A stretch of DNA of 64,000 nucleotides from Cinnamomum chago (lineage: Eukaryota > Streptophyta > Magnoliopsida > Laurales > Lauraceae). The notes below the pieces were generated by a model. That model saw nothing but the letters and a program-made list of their open reading frames with translations. It did no database searches and had not been told where the DNA came from. Position numbers and translations under genes: made by a program. Location: the NCBI GenBank assembly GCA_038049695.1, contig CP142460.1:23997001-24061000 (forward strand). Direction: 5' to 3'. Positions 1 to 11,720 of the stretch are shown here, in pieces. Positions within the stretch are counted from its first letter, which is position 1; the number at the start of each line of letters is the position of its first letter.

Positions 1-960
1 ATTCTTTGTATTGAACTCTACTCCATTAGACTTCAATTTCATCAAGTTAATTACCATTTGACTTAAACTGAAACTAGAAGAGAGAAGTTGGACTTCCTCA
101 TAAAATGGGGCAAAATTGTACTTAAAACAGCCTATTCCTTCATTTTCACCGATCACTCGAGAGAGAGTCTCTTTTCCTCTTCTCTTCTTCTTATTCTCTT
201 CTTTTTCTATTTTCCTCAAATCTCTGAAGGAAGAAGAGCTTGCATGCCCAATAAGAAAGAAGATTACACCTCTCTTTCCTCTCGTTTCACCTCTCCATAG
301 CCGATTTGGGCAAGGATCCTCTTCTCCTCAACTCTCCATTGGCTTTCCTTGGTGAGAAGTCCAACCATCCTTAGATTTGGTTATAATTGAGTCAAAGAGA
401 CTCATTTCCTCTCGTGCATGCATGCTTATCACAATCCTTGCATGAATTCTTTGATAGGGTTTGAGAATTGGAGATTTTGGTTGCATTGAGTCAAGGAAGA
501 GTAAAAGAGTTGTGAGGCACCAAAATGAGGCAAGTATAAGCCATTTTGATTCATGCATGTTGTTACATATCCTTGATGAAATTATATGAATTCAATTATC
601 TTAGCAATTCTAGCCTTAATTTTCAAATTTCCATAATTGAGAATGGGTTCCTTGTTGTGGGTTAAAGGAAGAGGAGGATGATGATAGGAGTGGTGTTGAA
701 GATTAATTTAGAGGAAGGAATGTGAGTTTGACCTGTTGGAATAGGAGGTTCCATTGCAGGTTTTCAATTGGAAGTGATGGAAAAGATTCAGAATTTGAAC
801 CCAGAACCCAATGGTCACTCGAGCAAGCATACCCACTACTTGGGTCTGCTCGAGCAGACATTATGGTCGCGCAAGCCCTCTGACCCGGGCTCGTTTGTTA
901 TCCAAAATGGAGTTTGCTATTTAAATTCATAGTTCCATAAATCATCATAATTAACCCTGA
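1..960 (+). repeat. LTR-like fragment, right part only
   Basis: No gene is recognised. The stretch has a pyrimidine-rich leader (about 130-240) and, roughly 700 bp further on, two CTCGAG sites at 818-823 and 849-854, the second inside the perfect 16-bp palindrome GTCTGCTCGAGCAGAC (844-859). The same order, a CT-rich leader then TCGA-centred palindromes about 700 bp downstream, is seen in the two solo LTRs at 13880 and 48940, so I infer a truncated LTR of that general kind. No LTR edge or target duplication is visible and the left side is outside the window. Confidence 0.35.
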
Positions 961-1586
961 GGACGATTATGATGCACACACTAAACCAATAGGGTTCTTG
1001 GATATGGAAAGACCTTGTAAGACCTTAAAAAATGGAACCTTTGACCATTGACATAGCCCAATGGAAATTATATCTGCATGAGAGGTCTTAGGGGCTGAAA
1101 TTGTCTCATGTGCCTTTTCGGCTTGTCCAGCACTTAACCATGGGTGTTGGTTTAGAAAAATTCGATGCACCTCGTGTGTACTATGTGATACCAAGACAAA
1201 GATAGCCTGTGCATTGAATAACGTAAAACTACATTGTAATGGACAATGAAAGATGGCAGGTAAATAGAGTAGGATTGAATAGTAATTTACCTTGATTCTT
1301 TTAATCATACTACATTGTATATTGGATTTCTAATTTTTCCCTCAACCTCGTGATATACTTATGTTAATGTGTAAGTTGTAGTACTTCTCAATTGTATTGC
1401 CCCCCTTTTTTCTCAAGATCCATCCATTGGTATCAAAGCCAGGTTGGGTTTGCTTGGGTCAAGTCTAGCTCACTCAGTTTGACCCACTTGCCAAAGAACT
1501 AAAGACTGCAAGTTTGGCACACATCCAAATGAATTAAACTGTTGGATCGACTGTGTACTCATTTTTGAATGTGCAAATTAACTTGT
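961..1586. other. Intergenic, no gene; Copia PBS-like site
   Basis: I see no gene here. A 113-codon minus-strand frame (967-1308) has no recognisable motif. At 1427-1440 the sequence TTGGTATCAAAGCC differs at one base from the plant initiator-tRNA-Met primer site TTGGTATCAGAGCC used by Copia elements. It may be a relic of a primer-binding site, but no LTR pair flanks it. Confidence 0.3.
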
Positions 1587-2020
1587 CGGCCATTGATCAA
1601 GTGGTTTTTTTTTTTTTTGTAACCCAACCATGGGGCCTGAGACCCAAAAGAGAGCTTGCAAACACGTGAGAAGGCATCCCACTCAAGTAAGAGAGAAGCC
1701 CGCACAAGTGGCATGAGGTGCCGTACCCAGGTTTCGAACCCTGGGCAACCAGGTAAGAACTAACGCTGCCTATCACTCGGGCAAGGAGTTCTTATTGATC
1801 AAGTGGTTAGAATGATGATTCAAGACTCGGGTGGAGTTCGAAAACGTTGCTCCCATTTTCATAAGCACTGGCGCTCAAGTGAGGGTCCATTTGGTTTGAT
1901 ATTAAAAAAATGGGATCAATAATCATTAGGGGGTCTATAGTCCATTTTGATCGTTGATCAGAAGAACCCCACTTGGAGGTGTGCACTGTAAGGCACAAGG
2001 AAAGTCTCACCCAAGGTTGT
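1585..2020 (+). repeat. SINE-like host sequence around the nested SINE
   Basis: With the minus-strand SINE and one copy of its target duplication removed, the flanks join into a plus-strand sequence with an A-box-like TGATCAAGTGG (in the duplicated target, 1594-1604 / 1796-1806) followed after about 30 bp by a B-box-like GAGTTCGAAAAC (1834-1845). This looks like an older tRNA-derived SINE. If so, the younger SINE landed in its A box. The right end is uncertain and the limit is only a guess. Confidence 0.45.
1607..1793 (-). mobile_element. tRNA-derived SINE with 15-bp target duplication
   Basis: Read on the minus strand, the element starts at 1793 with a tRNA-like head: an A box TTGCCCGAGTG (plus 1774-1784) and a B box GGTTCGAAACC (plus 1730-1740), spaced about as in a tRNA-derived RNA polymerase III promoter. 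It ends in a poly(A) tract (T run at about 1604-1618). Both sides carry ATTGATCAAGTGGTT (1592-1606 and 1794-1808), a perfect 15-bp target-site duplication as made by LINE-type retrotransposition. It codes for no protein and would rely on a LINE for mobility. The intact promoter boxes and clean duplication suggest a fairly recent insertion. Confidence 0.85.
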
Positions 2021-3436
2021 CTATCCTAAGAGAAATTTCACAGATTCCCTATCTTGGTGAGTGGCACCTCCTTTTCTCATCAATACAACCCTCGGACGCT
2101 CACTATCCCCCATGAATTGGTACTAGCCCAACTTTGACACACGTCCAATTGTAACTCACCGTTGGATTAAAATTCTAAAAATTGGTTCATTCTAAAACCA
2201 TTTAACATAAGAACCATTCATGAAGGAGTTAGGATGATCTGATGTGTGTGGCCCACTCCAATTAGTGACTAGGTGGGCCCCACCATGAGATGTGCAACTT
2301 GCACACCCTTCTGCCAGCCTTAGGTAGGGGATGGAATCTCGATGACCTAGTGCTTTCCAAAATTCTAACCCAATAGATCATTCTAATCCTTTCTTCCATG
2401 GCCCTCAATTTTAATTGATCCAAAAACTCTTCAGCAAGCAGAATGACATGATCATCATCAGATATCTCGGGGCAAAAGGTTCCAACACATTGCATCACTG
2501 TGGGGAAAAATTTTCCCAATTGTAGCAGGTAAGACATGCTTCAGCTTCCAATCCTACTCCATGTTCTATTAATCCTTTCTTGCTAGAGTACATTATTTAT
2601 TTACTTCTCTATTTTTTTATGATTATGCAAAAACAATAAACCTCCATAGTTTCTAGCCTTTGATGTACTCTAAAATCAGAATAAGTCTTATATTCTCTCC
2701 CGACCCAATTTTTGGTTGGTCAGGTTAACTACGGGTCGCGTTAAGAATTGCTTCATCTAAATTTATGACATGTGGATTACATACATAAATAGTTAGATAT
2801 AACATACGTATTCTTGTATGGCAACAAGCTAAAACTAGTAATATAATTCGGTTATCTTAAACCATAAAGTGTAATTTGTTTGGTTTTAATTATGAGAGAA
2901 GTTAATTTACTACTTAGCAATAGCATATTTTCATTGATTTCTCAAAATTATGATAGTAGAGTTCTATTAATTTTTAATGTTGGAATTCTTTTTTCAATTA
3001 TTTCCAAAGTTTTTATTTAAAGAAAAATAAAATATAAACATTCTAATTTCTTATTCAAGAATCTCAATTAGGTATTTGTCATTAGCATATTTTTAATAAC
3101 TTCTCAAAATTATGATCTTGGATTTTCTTTTTTAAATGTTTTAGCATTTGGTATATTTTTTAAGACTTTTCAATCATTTACATATTTTAAATTGGTAGAC
3201 TTAAAGAAAAACTTGCATTACTCTTTAAAGAGAAGCGCTACACAGCGCCCCGGGCATTTTCTAGGAGAAAATGTCCTTCCTAGTGGGCCCACTAGGATAT
3301 TTGATAATCATGGAAGCCCATTGGATGAAAAGACCCATGTGAAGCCTACCTAAATGCAAGTTCTTGAGTCCATAAGATCATCCTAACCTTTTGATCCATG
3401 AGGCCCCCATAAAGATTATAGAGATCATTTAAGATG
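2021..3436. other. Intergenic, AT-rich, no gene
   Basis: No gene recognised. 2580-3230 is strongly AT-rich. A small stem GCGCT-ACAC-AGCGC lies at 3235-3248. The last five bases, ACTGA at 3437-3441, are the left target duplication of the large retroelement that follows, so this DNA originally adjoined the ARF upstream region at 38799. Confidence 0.5.
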
Positions 3437-3441
3437 ACTGA

Positions 3442-4113
3442 TGTGTGGGGTCGCTTCCTAATGACAGATTAGTGTGGAGCCACTCCCCAATTTCAGGATA
3501 GTCCCTGGCCTCGGTGTTACCCAGCTCGATAGAGACGCCAGATCGGGGAAGCTCGGAGCCCATCTTGGTGACCACGTCTGCAGATGCCCACCTCGGTCTC
3601 GGCCTTAGCTTGATCTCGGCCCTCCTGTCATTCAGCCATAAATGCGACCATAAATGAGCTGCCATGGCGATAAACGACGAACTGACAAATAGAGTGGGCG
3701 CCAGACCTAGATAAGTGGCAAGCCTTATCTCAAGGTCACATCCGCAAACATAGGGGAATGGCCCGATGGGACGTTCCCTTTTCACCTACCCCACTCAGGA
3801 GAGAAAGTACAAGCCGGTGAGACTTTCATCTCTCCCTGAAGGGCCCACTCCGATGATGACTTTCACGTCTATATAATGCATGAAGGAAAACTACAGGAGG
3901 TATGCAACAAATATGCCCTCCATACTCTTTCTTCCTTATTTTCCCTCAGTTATCAAACTAACTCAGGCATCGGAGTGCCTTCGGCTGCCTACAGGCAGGG
4001 GTTCTGACCTTTGTTTTTCCTTTCAGATTCCCGGAGGCCGATCCTTTCCCAAAATCAACAAATCAAAAGCTTAATCCTCTTTTAACCAAGTCCGTAAATT
4101 TTAGGCACTTACA
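3442..4113 (+). repeat. 5' LTR of parent Tat element
   Basis: It starts with TG and ends with CA and is 672 bp long. A TATA box (CTATATAATG, 3869-3878) gives the plus orientation and lies about 235 bp before the LTR end. The left neighbour is the target duplication ACTGA. The right neighbour is the primer-binding site. Confidence 0.93.
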
Positions 4114-4136
4114 GTTGGAGTCGTCTGTGGGAACAG
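4114..4136 (+). promoter_or_regulatory. Primer-binding site (PBS), Tat type
   Basis: Immediately after the LTR comes TTGGAGTCGTCTGTGGGAAC (from 4115). It resembles the TTGGCGCCGTCTGTGGGA-type sites common in plant Tat elements, with two changes in the first half. In an active element a host tRNA would prime minus-strand cDNA here. Confidence 0.7.
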
Positions 4137-4167
4137 GATCTTTGTCAAAACCAAACCTACAAAAGCC

Positions 4168-4840
4168 ATGTCTCCAAAAACCAGGAACGGCTGCGAGGGA
4201 TCGTCGAAATCCCAAAAATCGTCGTCCTTTCTACCACCGGAACAACCACCGTTACCATCATTTTCGCGACCAGAGCCGCAGCCTTAGCCGCTCCAGTCGT
4301 TACCTCCAGTGGTACCCACCGGCGCTCACTCTACTCTTCTTCCCCCTACGGGTCCAACGGAGGTTCCCCCCGTCCTACAGGAGCTATCAGCGATTCCCCG
4401 CCAGATAAGGTCTGGAGGAAAATCTGATCCCGTGTACGCAGATGGTGTTTTCCAGTCGGACTCCTCGTCCCGACCTGTAACAGCACTCCCCCGGCGTGAT
4501 GACCGCCATATGGCTCCTCACCCCCTAGATGCTCAGCCACCTGAGGAGGGTCCACAGCAGAGCGTTTCCCCGTCGGATCCTCGACGGCGAGGCAAAACCC
4601 CTGTCCGGACAAAATCTCATCACTCCCATCGTCACATTCACAGTGATGCTCAGTCCTTCCATCGGGCCCATGAAGAAGATGACCCTCTGCTTAAAGAGAT
4701 CAAGGCCCAAAATTGGGTCCTCCAAGAAAAAGAAGAGTCGATTCACCATCTCTAAGAGCAGCCTAGGGCAAAGGAAGGGAGGTCTCTTGTTCCGCCACTC
4801 GGACGACAGCAGAATCATCCGGACAGCCGAGACTTAAGGC
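4168..4840 (+). pseudogene. gag polyprotein, N-terminal part (broken)
   Basis: The frame opens with ATG at 4168 (MSPKTRNG...) and is rich in Ser, Pro, Arg and His. A TAG near 4282 interrupts it, another stop lies at about 4753, and it continues in the same direction to the AAGTC target where the 6.9-kb element was inserted. Across that insertion (rejoining at 11721) the frame continues into the gag core. Gag forms the particle in which a Gypsy element reverse-transcribes. With in-frame stops and a nested element this copy cannot make it. Confidence 0.7.
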
Positions 4841-4845
4841 AAGTC

Positions 4846-6748
4846 TGAAAGTCCGGGGATCCGAACCCTAGAGGGGGGGTGAATAGGGTGAGCTTCAATT
4901 ATGACCAATTTTAATCAATTTTAACTTCTTTAACTTAAACTAATCACAAGTGATGATTACAAATAAAATGTGGAAGCTTAATAAAAACAATCACCACAAA
5001 GCAATCACCATCACACAAGGATTTATAGTGGTTCGGCCTCAATGCCTACATCCACTACCGGCTTGTGATCCAACACCCCACCGGATTTCCACTATTTATG
5101 CTTTTCAATAGGCTAAGCAATAACCTTTACAATACGCTTTTCAAGGCTAAGCAATAACCTCTACATTGATGTTTTTCAATGCTTAACATCAACCTATTAC
5201 ACTATGCTTTTCTTAGGCTAAGCAATAACCTCTTCAACAAATGGTTGGTTATCTCTTTAATTAGTGTCTATAATACACTTGATGGAGATTCAATTAAGCT
5301 CATTACAATGCCTCTTAATTAGGCGGTTATGGAAGTGAAAATCTAAATCACACACACACTATGAATGCAAAAATGAATGATCAATGTGTATGTATGATGT
5401 CCTCAATCATTTTTAAAATGAAAGCTCATAAATGTATGCCTAAGGCTTTTGAAAGTTTTAGCTCATAAAAACATTTATGATTGAGGAAAGAATGCAAATC
5501 ACATGTTAATAATAACTTGTAAAAGATATACATTTGTATCCTAAACAAGTTGTGAAATTCTAAGTACAAAACATGTGATGCATAGGGATGTCAATCAAAT
5601 CAACAATGTAGCTCAAAACATAAAAATAGATTTGATTGAAATTAGGGGACAAATCATATGTAATTATAAAAACAACTTGAAAATGATATACCTATCAAAG
5701 CAAAGTAAGTTGTGAAACTTTAAAACAAAGTTACATATGATTTGTAAAGATGTTGAATCCAAAACATAAGATAGATTTGAAAAAGATTTTCTTATGATGA
5801 AAAACAACAACCAAAGATTCAACCAAGTATAGGAATCATGTTACATATAATTTCAAAGATTCTTTCATTAACATGATCTACTTAGATTTACCAATTAAAG
5901 TACTACTTGGATTGAATCAATGGTGATGCATCCAAAACAATAAATCAATTCAAAACATAAAACATGTTAAGGACACAACAACTCATAGTTTATCATGCTA
6001 CAAAAGATTTACCAAAAATAAAACAAAGCAAGAAAACATATGATTAAGGAAAGTAGAGCCTACTTGGTGATTTAACTTCATTAATCCAAGCCTTAGCTTT
6101 CCTAATGACCCCTTTCATCCCTTAGTTCATTTCCCTTTGATTTGCCCCAAAACCTCTCAAGGAAGGTCTAAAAATCCTCAACCTTTGGCAAAGGAATGAA
6201 CCACTATTTATAGCCAAAACAGCTCAACGGCTAGTCCCCCGGTCGACCTGGCCCTTCCCCGGTCGACCTGGCCTTCACAACGGTAAAAAAAGTGACCGTT
6301 TGAAAAAATGGCCAACGGCAGTATACCCGGTCGACATGGGCCTGGCTCGGTTGACCTAGTACACTGCGTTTCTGGCCTGGGACCAAAATTCCCTAAAATC
6401 CATTTTTCAAAGTATTTTTGGTTGGGAATTTTTTGGGCCATTAAATCAAGCTTAAAAACATGTTTTAAATCATTCTAAGGGTTTTAAAACATGAAACATA
6501 AAAAGCCAAAAAAATATTCGGAATTATAAAACCAATGGCTTGCTTGAATTTCTAAAACTCCTTTTCAAAACTAATTACATCCAAGATTAAAAACAAATCA
6601 TGAATAAATCAATATTTCTTCAAGTCTAAAAACCAATGCATGTATAAATCAAGATTTCAAGATTTTCTAAATCAATGCATATGTGAAAATTCAAATGATG
6701 CTAAAGTGAAAATGCATCCATCAAATTGCAAATACAAAATCCCTAACA
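4846..6748 (-). repeat. 3' LTR of the non-autonomous Copia-like element
   Basis: It is 1,903 bp and nearly identical to 9809-11715. On the minus strand it runs TGTTAGGG...TTTCA. The TATA box is at plus 6201-6214. Just upstream of it on the minus strand lie repeated GTCGAC-centred sites (plus 6241-6335, for example CCGGTCGACCTGG) and a damaged copy of the AACGGTCA/TGACCGTT stem that is intact in the other LTR. Confidence 0.92.
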
Positions 6749-9700
6749 ATCTCCCCCTTTGCAATTTGATGGCAACTTACTCATCATGAAATTACACACC
6801 AAGTCTTCAGCTGCCCCTAAGCTGGACAAGTCTTGAAATCTTCTTGGATGCTTCTTCTCTTAGCTTGGGCTCTTGGGCTTTTTCTTCAATCTTCTTGATG
6901 CTTGGTGCTTGATTAATCTTCAAGCTTTCTCTTCATCTTCCTCTCTATGGCCAAGCATCTTCTTTAGCTCCAAGCTTTCTTTCTTCTATTAGCTCTCCCC
7001 CTTTGACCATGCCCCTCTCTCCCTTTGGCAAGATATGCATTCTCTCCCCCTGTAGAAGATCATACAATATCTCCCCTTAGGAAGCTTGGACATTCTCTTC
7101 CCCTTTAGAGAACTTGAATGCTCTCTCCCCCTTTAACATTAAATTGCAAAGGTACCTACACACATGAATAAGGAAAATACCTTTTAGTAGCACCTGTTAA
7201 CAAAAGAAATCGAAAATGAAATACATAACAGGTTATCATGTATGGAAGTAATCTCTAAGGGTTCAAAGGCAATCTAAGGGTGAATTTGATCAAAACTAAT
7301 ACTTCCTGTGAAGGTTTACACTCCCTCTCAATCCATTCTCTCCTTTTGTCAAACTTTTGACAAAGATATAACTATTTGGTGCAAGGAGAAGATGGTTTAA
7401 CCAATTGAGGGTCAACTTCAAGAGAAGGATTAGATTTGTTTAACTATAAAGCTCAATATGATCAAATTACCAAAAGAAAGCAAGGTCTAATGAGAGAAGC
7501 AATCATGGATACCAATTGGAAAAACAAAGGATACCAATTGAGATTCAAAGATAAGTCTATTAAAACAATCACTCTAAAATGGATTTAAAAATATACCTAT
7601 TCGGAAAAATCCAAATTAGAGCTATCCATGAATAAATGGGGTTTATTAATCATAGCATTAAATAATTTAACTAAGAAGAACATATGCTATGAAAATTTTG
7701 AACTCATTTCATTCAATCAAAAAATATGACTATTAATGTGCAAGATGAGTGAAATGAAATCCAAACATGAAGCCAACCTCAACTAATAATCAACCAAGAT
7801 TATGAATACATAAACATGGTGATCATGAGATTTACATATAAGAGCAAGAGAGGTGGCAATCATGAAAATTATGATGCTAAAAGTGTATGACATGGAACAA
7901 ATATATAACTATCAAGTTCAATCCAATGTACAGAAGGTCTATCACATTCACAAGAAATCAAATCAATCGAAAATTATATCAATTGAAATCAATTGAATTC
8001 GACAACATGATTTAAGAGCAAGAATGTGACAAACACAAAATTTCATCAAGCATCATAAATGCATATTCATCACTTTTAAAGATATATCTATTGAGCATAG
8101 TGATGAACAAGATAAATTGCAATGCAAAAGGATATAACTTTGAAATGCATGCAATTTTGAAAGTGACTAAATCATATGAATTCAACAACTAAGATATCCA
8201 TCAATCATATAGATATATGAGGGATGGAATTCAAAGAGTTTCATATGATCAAGATCACTACTATGATGTTGAAACATGTATAAGGATGACATCTTTTAGA
8301 GAAAACACATGAATCAACATCATAACCATCCAAAAAAAAAATATGACTAGAAAGCATAGAGGATGGATTTTAGTTCTAGTATGGTTTCTACAAATATAAC
8401 TAAGATCACAACCATACATAGAACGATTTGACATTTGCATAGAGAGGATCAATCAATACTCAAGAACTAACTCATACCATATCATCAATAAAGAATATAA
8501 CTAAGTAATCACAAGAAGGTATGAAGTTAAAGGGATCAATCTATCATGTAACATCTCCACTCTTAGCAAATGTACTAAGCTTACATTGCAATGGAAAAGG
8601 ATATGAGGTTTATACCAAATGAACTTAGCACATTAAATCACATATGTACTTATTAGTCTCAAATGATAATAAAACAAAAGATTTTACTACAAAGCACATA
8701 AACAATCATCAATTTGCATTAATGAAAAAATATACCAAGTTAGGCACAAACATGCAAATCAATGAAACCATATCCAACCAAGCAATGTAAGACATCAAAA
8801 TCAATTTGCATAAAGAATGTAACTAAATGAGCAAAGATGCAAATAGTTTGTAAAAATTATTTCCTTCCAAATGATATAGTCATAATTAAGCACAAGGAAA
8901 TAAATTAAAGGAAAATGCTTCTATAAATACAACCAATAAAGCTTAGAACATTTCCCAAAGTTTTTCAAATCACTTCAACATTTAAAATTCAAACAAAGAA
9001 TCATTTATAGAATTAAGAGCAAGTGATTTTGAAAAACAAGTAGCGTACTACTAAATTTTCAATTTGTATTCTAAATATGGCAATAGACTTTCATACAAAT
9101 TGAACACATATTTTCCATACCAAGAGATATAACTTTGAATAATCAATGGAAAATATAAATTGCTTCAAATCATTTGATTTACAAAAAATAGATCTAACTA
9201 TGACAATCATCAAATGATTTTCCAACATCAATTGATCATGAAAAATCTAGCTATGAAAGCATTTGTAATCACAATCAATTGATCATGAATAGATAAGCAC
9301 TACAAGAGATATAACTATATGAACAAAATGCAAATCCATCATGAAAGATTGCAATCAAAGGATTTTGAAAACCATGAGATATAACTTAAAAGTTCATGAA
9401 GACTAAATCAAATGATCACAAAGAAACATTGCATTTTAAGAGATGTGACTATAAAGAAATAAAATGCAAATGTAACATGACCAACAAATAGATATAACTA
9501 AAAAGAATAGGTTGGTCTAGGGAGGATCAAGGCCTTAATATTAGTCTAAATGTGTACCAATAAAGATTCACCTAAGGTCTTGATAAGGATGTCCTTGAGA
9601 GATCACTAGAGGACTCACCAACGCTTGAAGATATAACTTGAAAAAGTCTTAGAGTGGTGCAATGATACTATGGGGAAATTCCATTTTCAAACAAAGTGGA

Positions 9701-9808
9701 AATCTTTAAAAAGATATGCAACAAATCACAACACTAGGGTTCTAATCTAGCAAGGATCAACTCCGGGTTGTTAAGCCCTAAAATGGAGTAACCCACTCTG
9801 ATACCAAT
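6749..9808 (-). other. Non-coding internal region of the Copia-like element
   Basis: AT-rich and without a convincing frame (the longest minus frame is 63 codons, 8261-8452). It is bounded by the polypurine tract (6749-6760) and primer site (9792-9807). Two internal patterns stand out. One is a dispersed 9-bp motif GATATAACT and close variants, about 15 copies between 7365 and 9638. The other is several further purine tracts on the sense strand (near 6993, 7041, 7068, 7094 and 7121) resembling the real polypurine tract. Confidence 0.8.
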
Positions 9809-11715
9809 TGAAAGTCCGGGGATCCGAACCCTAGAGGGCGGGGGGGTGAATAGGGTGAGCTTCAATTATGACCAATTTTAATCAATTTTAATCAATTTTA
9901 ACTTAAACTAGTCACAAGTGATGATTACAAATAAAATGTGGAAGCTTAATAAAAACAATCACCACAAAGCAATCACCATCACACAAGGATTTATAGTGGT
10001 TCGGCCTCAATGCCTACATCCACTACCGGCTTGTGATCCAACACCCCACCGGATTTCCACTATTTATGCTTTTCAATAGGCTAAGCAATAACCTTTACAA
10101 TATGCTTTTCAAGGCTAAGCAATAACCTCTACATTGATGTTTTTCAATGCTTAACATCAACCTATTACACTATGCTTTTCTTAGGCTAAGCAATAACCTC
10201 TTCAACCAATGGTTGGTTATCTCTTTAATTAGTGTCTATAATACACTTGATGGAGATTCAATTAAGCTCATTACAATGCCTCTTAATTAGGCGGTTATGG
10301 AAGTGAAAATCTAAATCACACACACACTATGAATGCAAAAATGAATGATCAATGTGTATATATGATGTCCTCAATCATTTTTAAAATGAAAGCTCATAAA
10401 TGTATGCCTAAGGCTTTTGAAAGTTTTAGCTCATAAAAACATTTATGATTGAGGAAAGAATGCAAATCACATGTTAATAATAACTTGTAAAAGATATACA
10501 TGTGTATCCTAAACAAGTTGTGAAATTCTAAGTACAAAACATGTGATGCATAGGGATGTCAATCAAATCAACAATGTAGCTCAAAACATAAAAATAGATT
10601 TGATTGAAATTAGGGGACAAATCATATGTAATTATAAAAACAACTTGAAAATGATATACCTATCAAAGCAAAGCAAGTTGTGAAACTTTAAAACAAAGTT
10701 ACATATGATTTGTAAAGATGTTGAATCCAAAACATAAGATAGATTTGAAAAAGATTTTCTTATGATGAAAAACAACAACCAAAGATTCAACCAAGTATAG
10801 GAATCATGTTACATATAATTTCAAAGATTCTTTCATTAACATGATCTACTTAGATTTACCAATTAAAATACTACTTGGATTGAATCAATGGTGATGCATC
10901 CAAAACAATAAATCAATTCAAAACATAAAACATGTTAAGGACACAACAACTCATAGTTTATCATGCTACAAAAGATTTACCAAAAATAAAACAAAGCATG
11001 AAAACATATGATTAAGGAAAGTAGAGCCTACTTGGTGATTTAACTTCATTAATCCAAGCTTTAGCTTTCCTAATGACCCCTTTCATCCCTTAGTTCATTT
11101 CCCTTTGATTTGCCTCAAAACCTCTCAAGGAAGGTCTAAAAATCATCAACCTTTGGCAAAGGAATGAACCACTATTTATAGCCAAAACAGCCCAACGGCT
11201 AGTCCCCCGGTCGACCTGGCCCTTCCCCGGTCGACCTGGCCTTCACAACGGTCAAAAAAGTGACCGTTTGAAAAAATGGACAACGGCAGTATACCCGGTC
11301 GACCTGGGCCTGGCTCGGTCGACCTGGTACACTGCGTTTCTGGCCTGGGACCAAAATTCCCTAAAATCCATTTTTCAAAGTATTTTTGGTTGGGAATTTT
11401 TTGGGCCATTAAATCAAGCTTAAAAACATGTTTTAAATCATTCTAAGGGTTTTAAAACATGAAACATAAAAAGCCAAAAAAGATTCGAAATTATAAAACC
11501 AATGGCTTGCTTGAATTTCTAAAACTCCTTTTCAAAACTAATTACATCCAAGATTAAAAACAAATCATGCATAAATCAATATTTCTTCAAGTCTAAACAC
11601 CAATGCATGTATAAATCAAGATTTCAAGATTTTCTAAATCAATGCATATGTGAAAATTCAAATGATGCTATAGTGAAAATGTATCCATCAAATTGCAAAT
11701 ACAAAATCCCTAACA
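9809..11715 (-). repeat. 5' LTR of the non-autonomous Copia-like element
   Basis: It is 1,907 bp. The TATA box is at plus 11169-11183. Four GTCGAC-centred sites lie at about 11205-11330, upstream of TATA on the minus strand, with an AACGGTCA/TGACCGTT stem at about 11247-11269 between them. The few differences from the partner LTR indicate a younger insertion than the parent element. Confidence 0.92.
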
Positions 11716-11720
11716 AAGTC

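Larger units (their letters stand above)
4846..11715 (-). mobile_element. Non-autonomous Copia-like LTR element, 6.9 kb
   Basis: Two 1.9-kb LTRs (4846-6748 and 9809-11715) enclose 3,060 bp, with identical AAGTC on both sides (4841-4845 and 11716-11720). Orientation is minus: reading the minus strand, the LTR at 9809-11715 is followed by TTGGTATCAGAGTGGG (plus 9792-9807), a primer site for initiator tRNA-Met, and the other LTR is preceded by the polypurine tract AAAGGGGGAGAT (plus 6749-6760). A TATA box (GGCTATAAATAGTGG) is present in each LTR. There is no gag, protease, integrase, RT or RNase H frame inside, so mobility would depend on another Copia element supplying proteins. It inserted into the gag of the parent Tat element. 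Confidence 0.92.

Noticed and set aside
1730..1784. A true tRNA gene
   Set aside because: Only A and B boxes are tRNA-like; no acceptor or anticodon stem, and poly(A) tail with target duplication shows a SINE.
3235..3248. Short stem GCGCT-ACAC-AGCGC as a transposon end or terminator
   Set aside because: Only 5-bp arms and no partner repeat or target duplication found.
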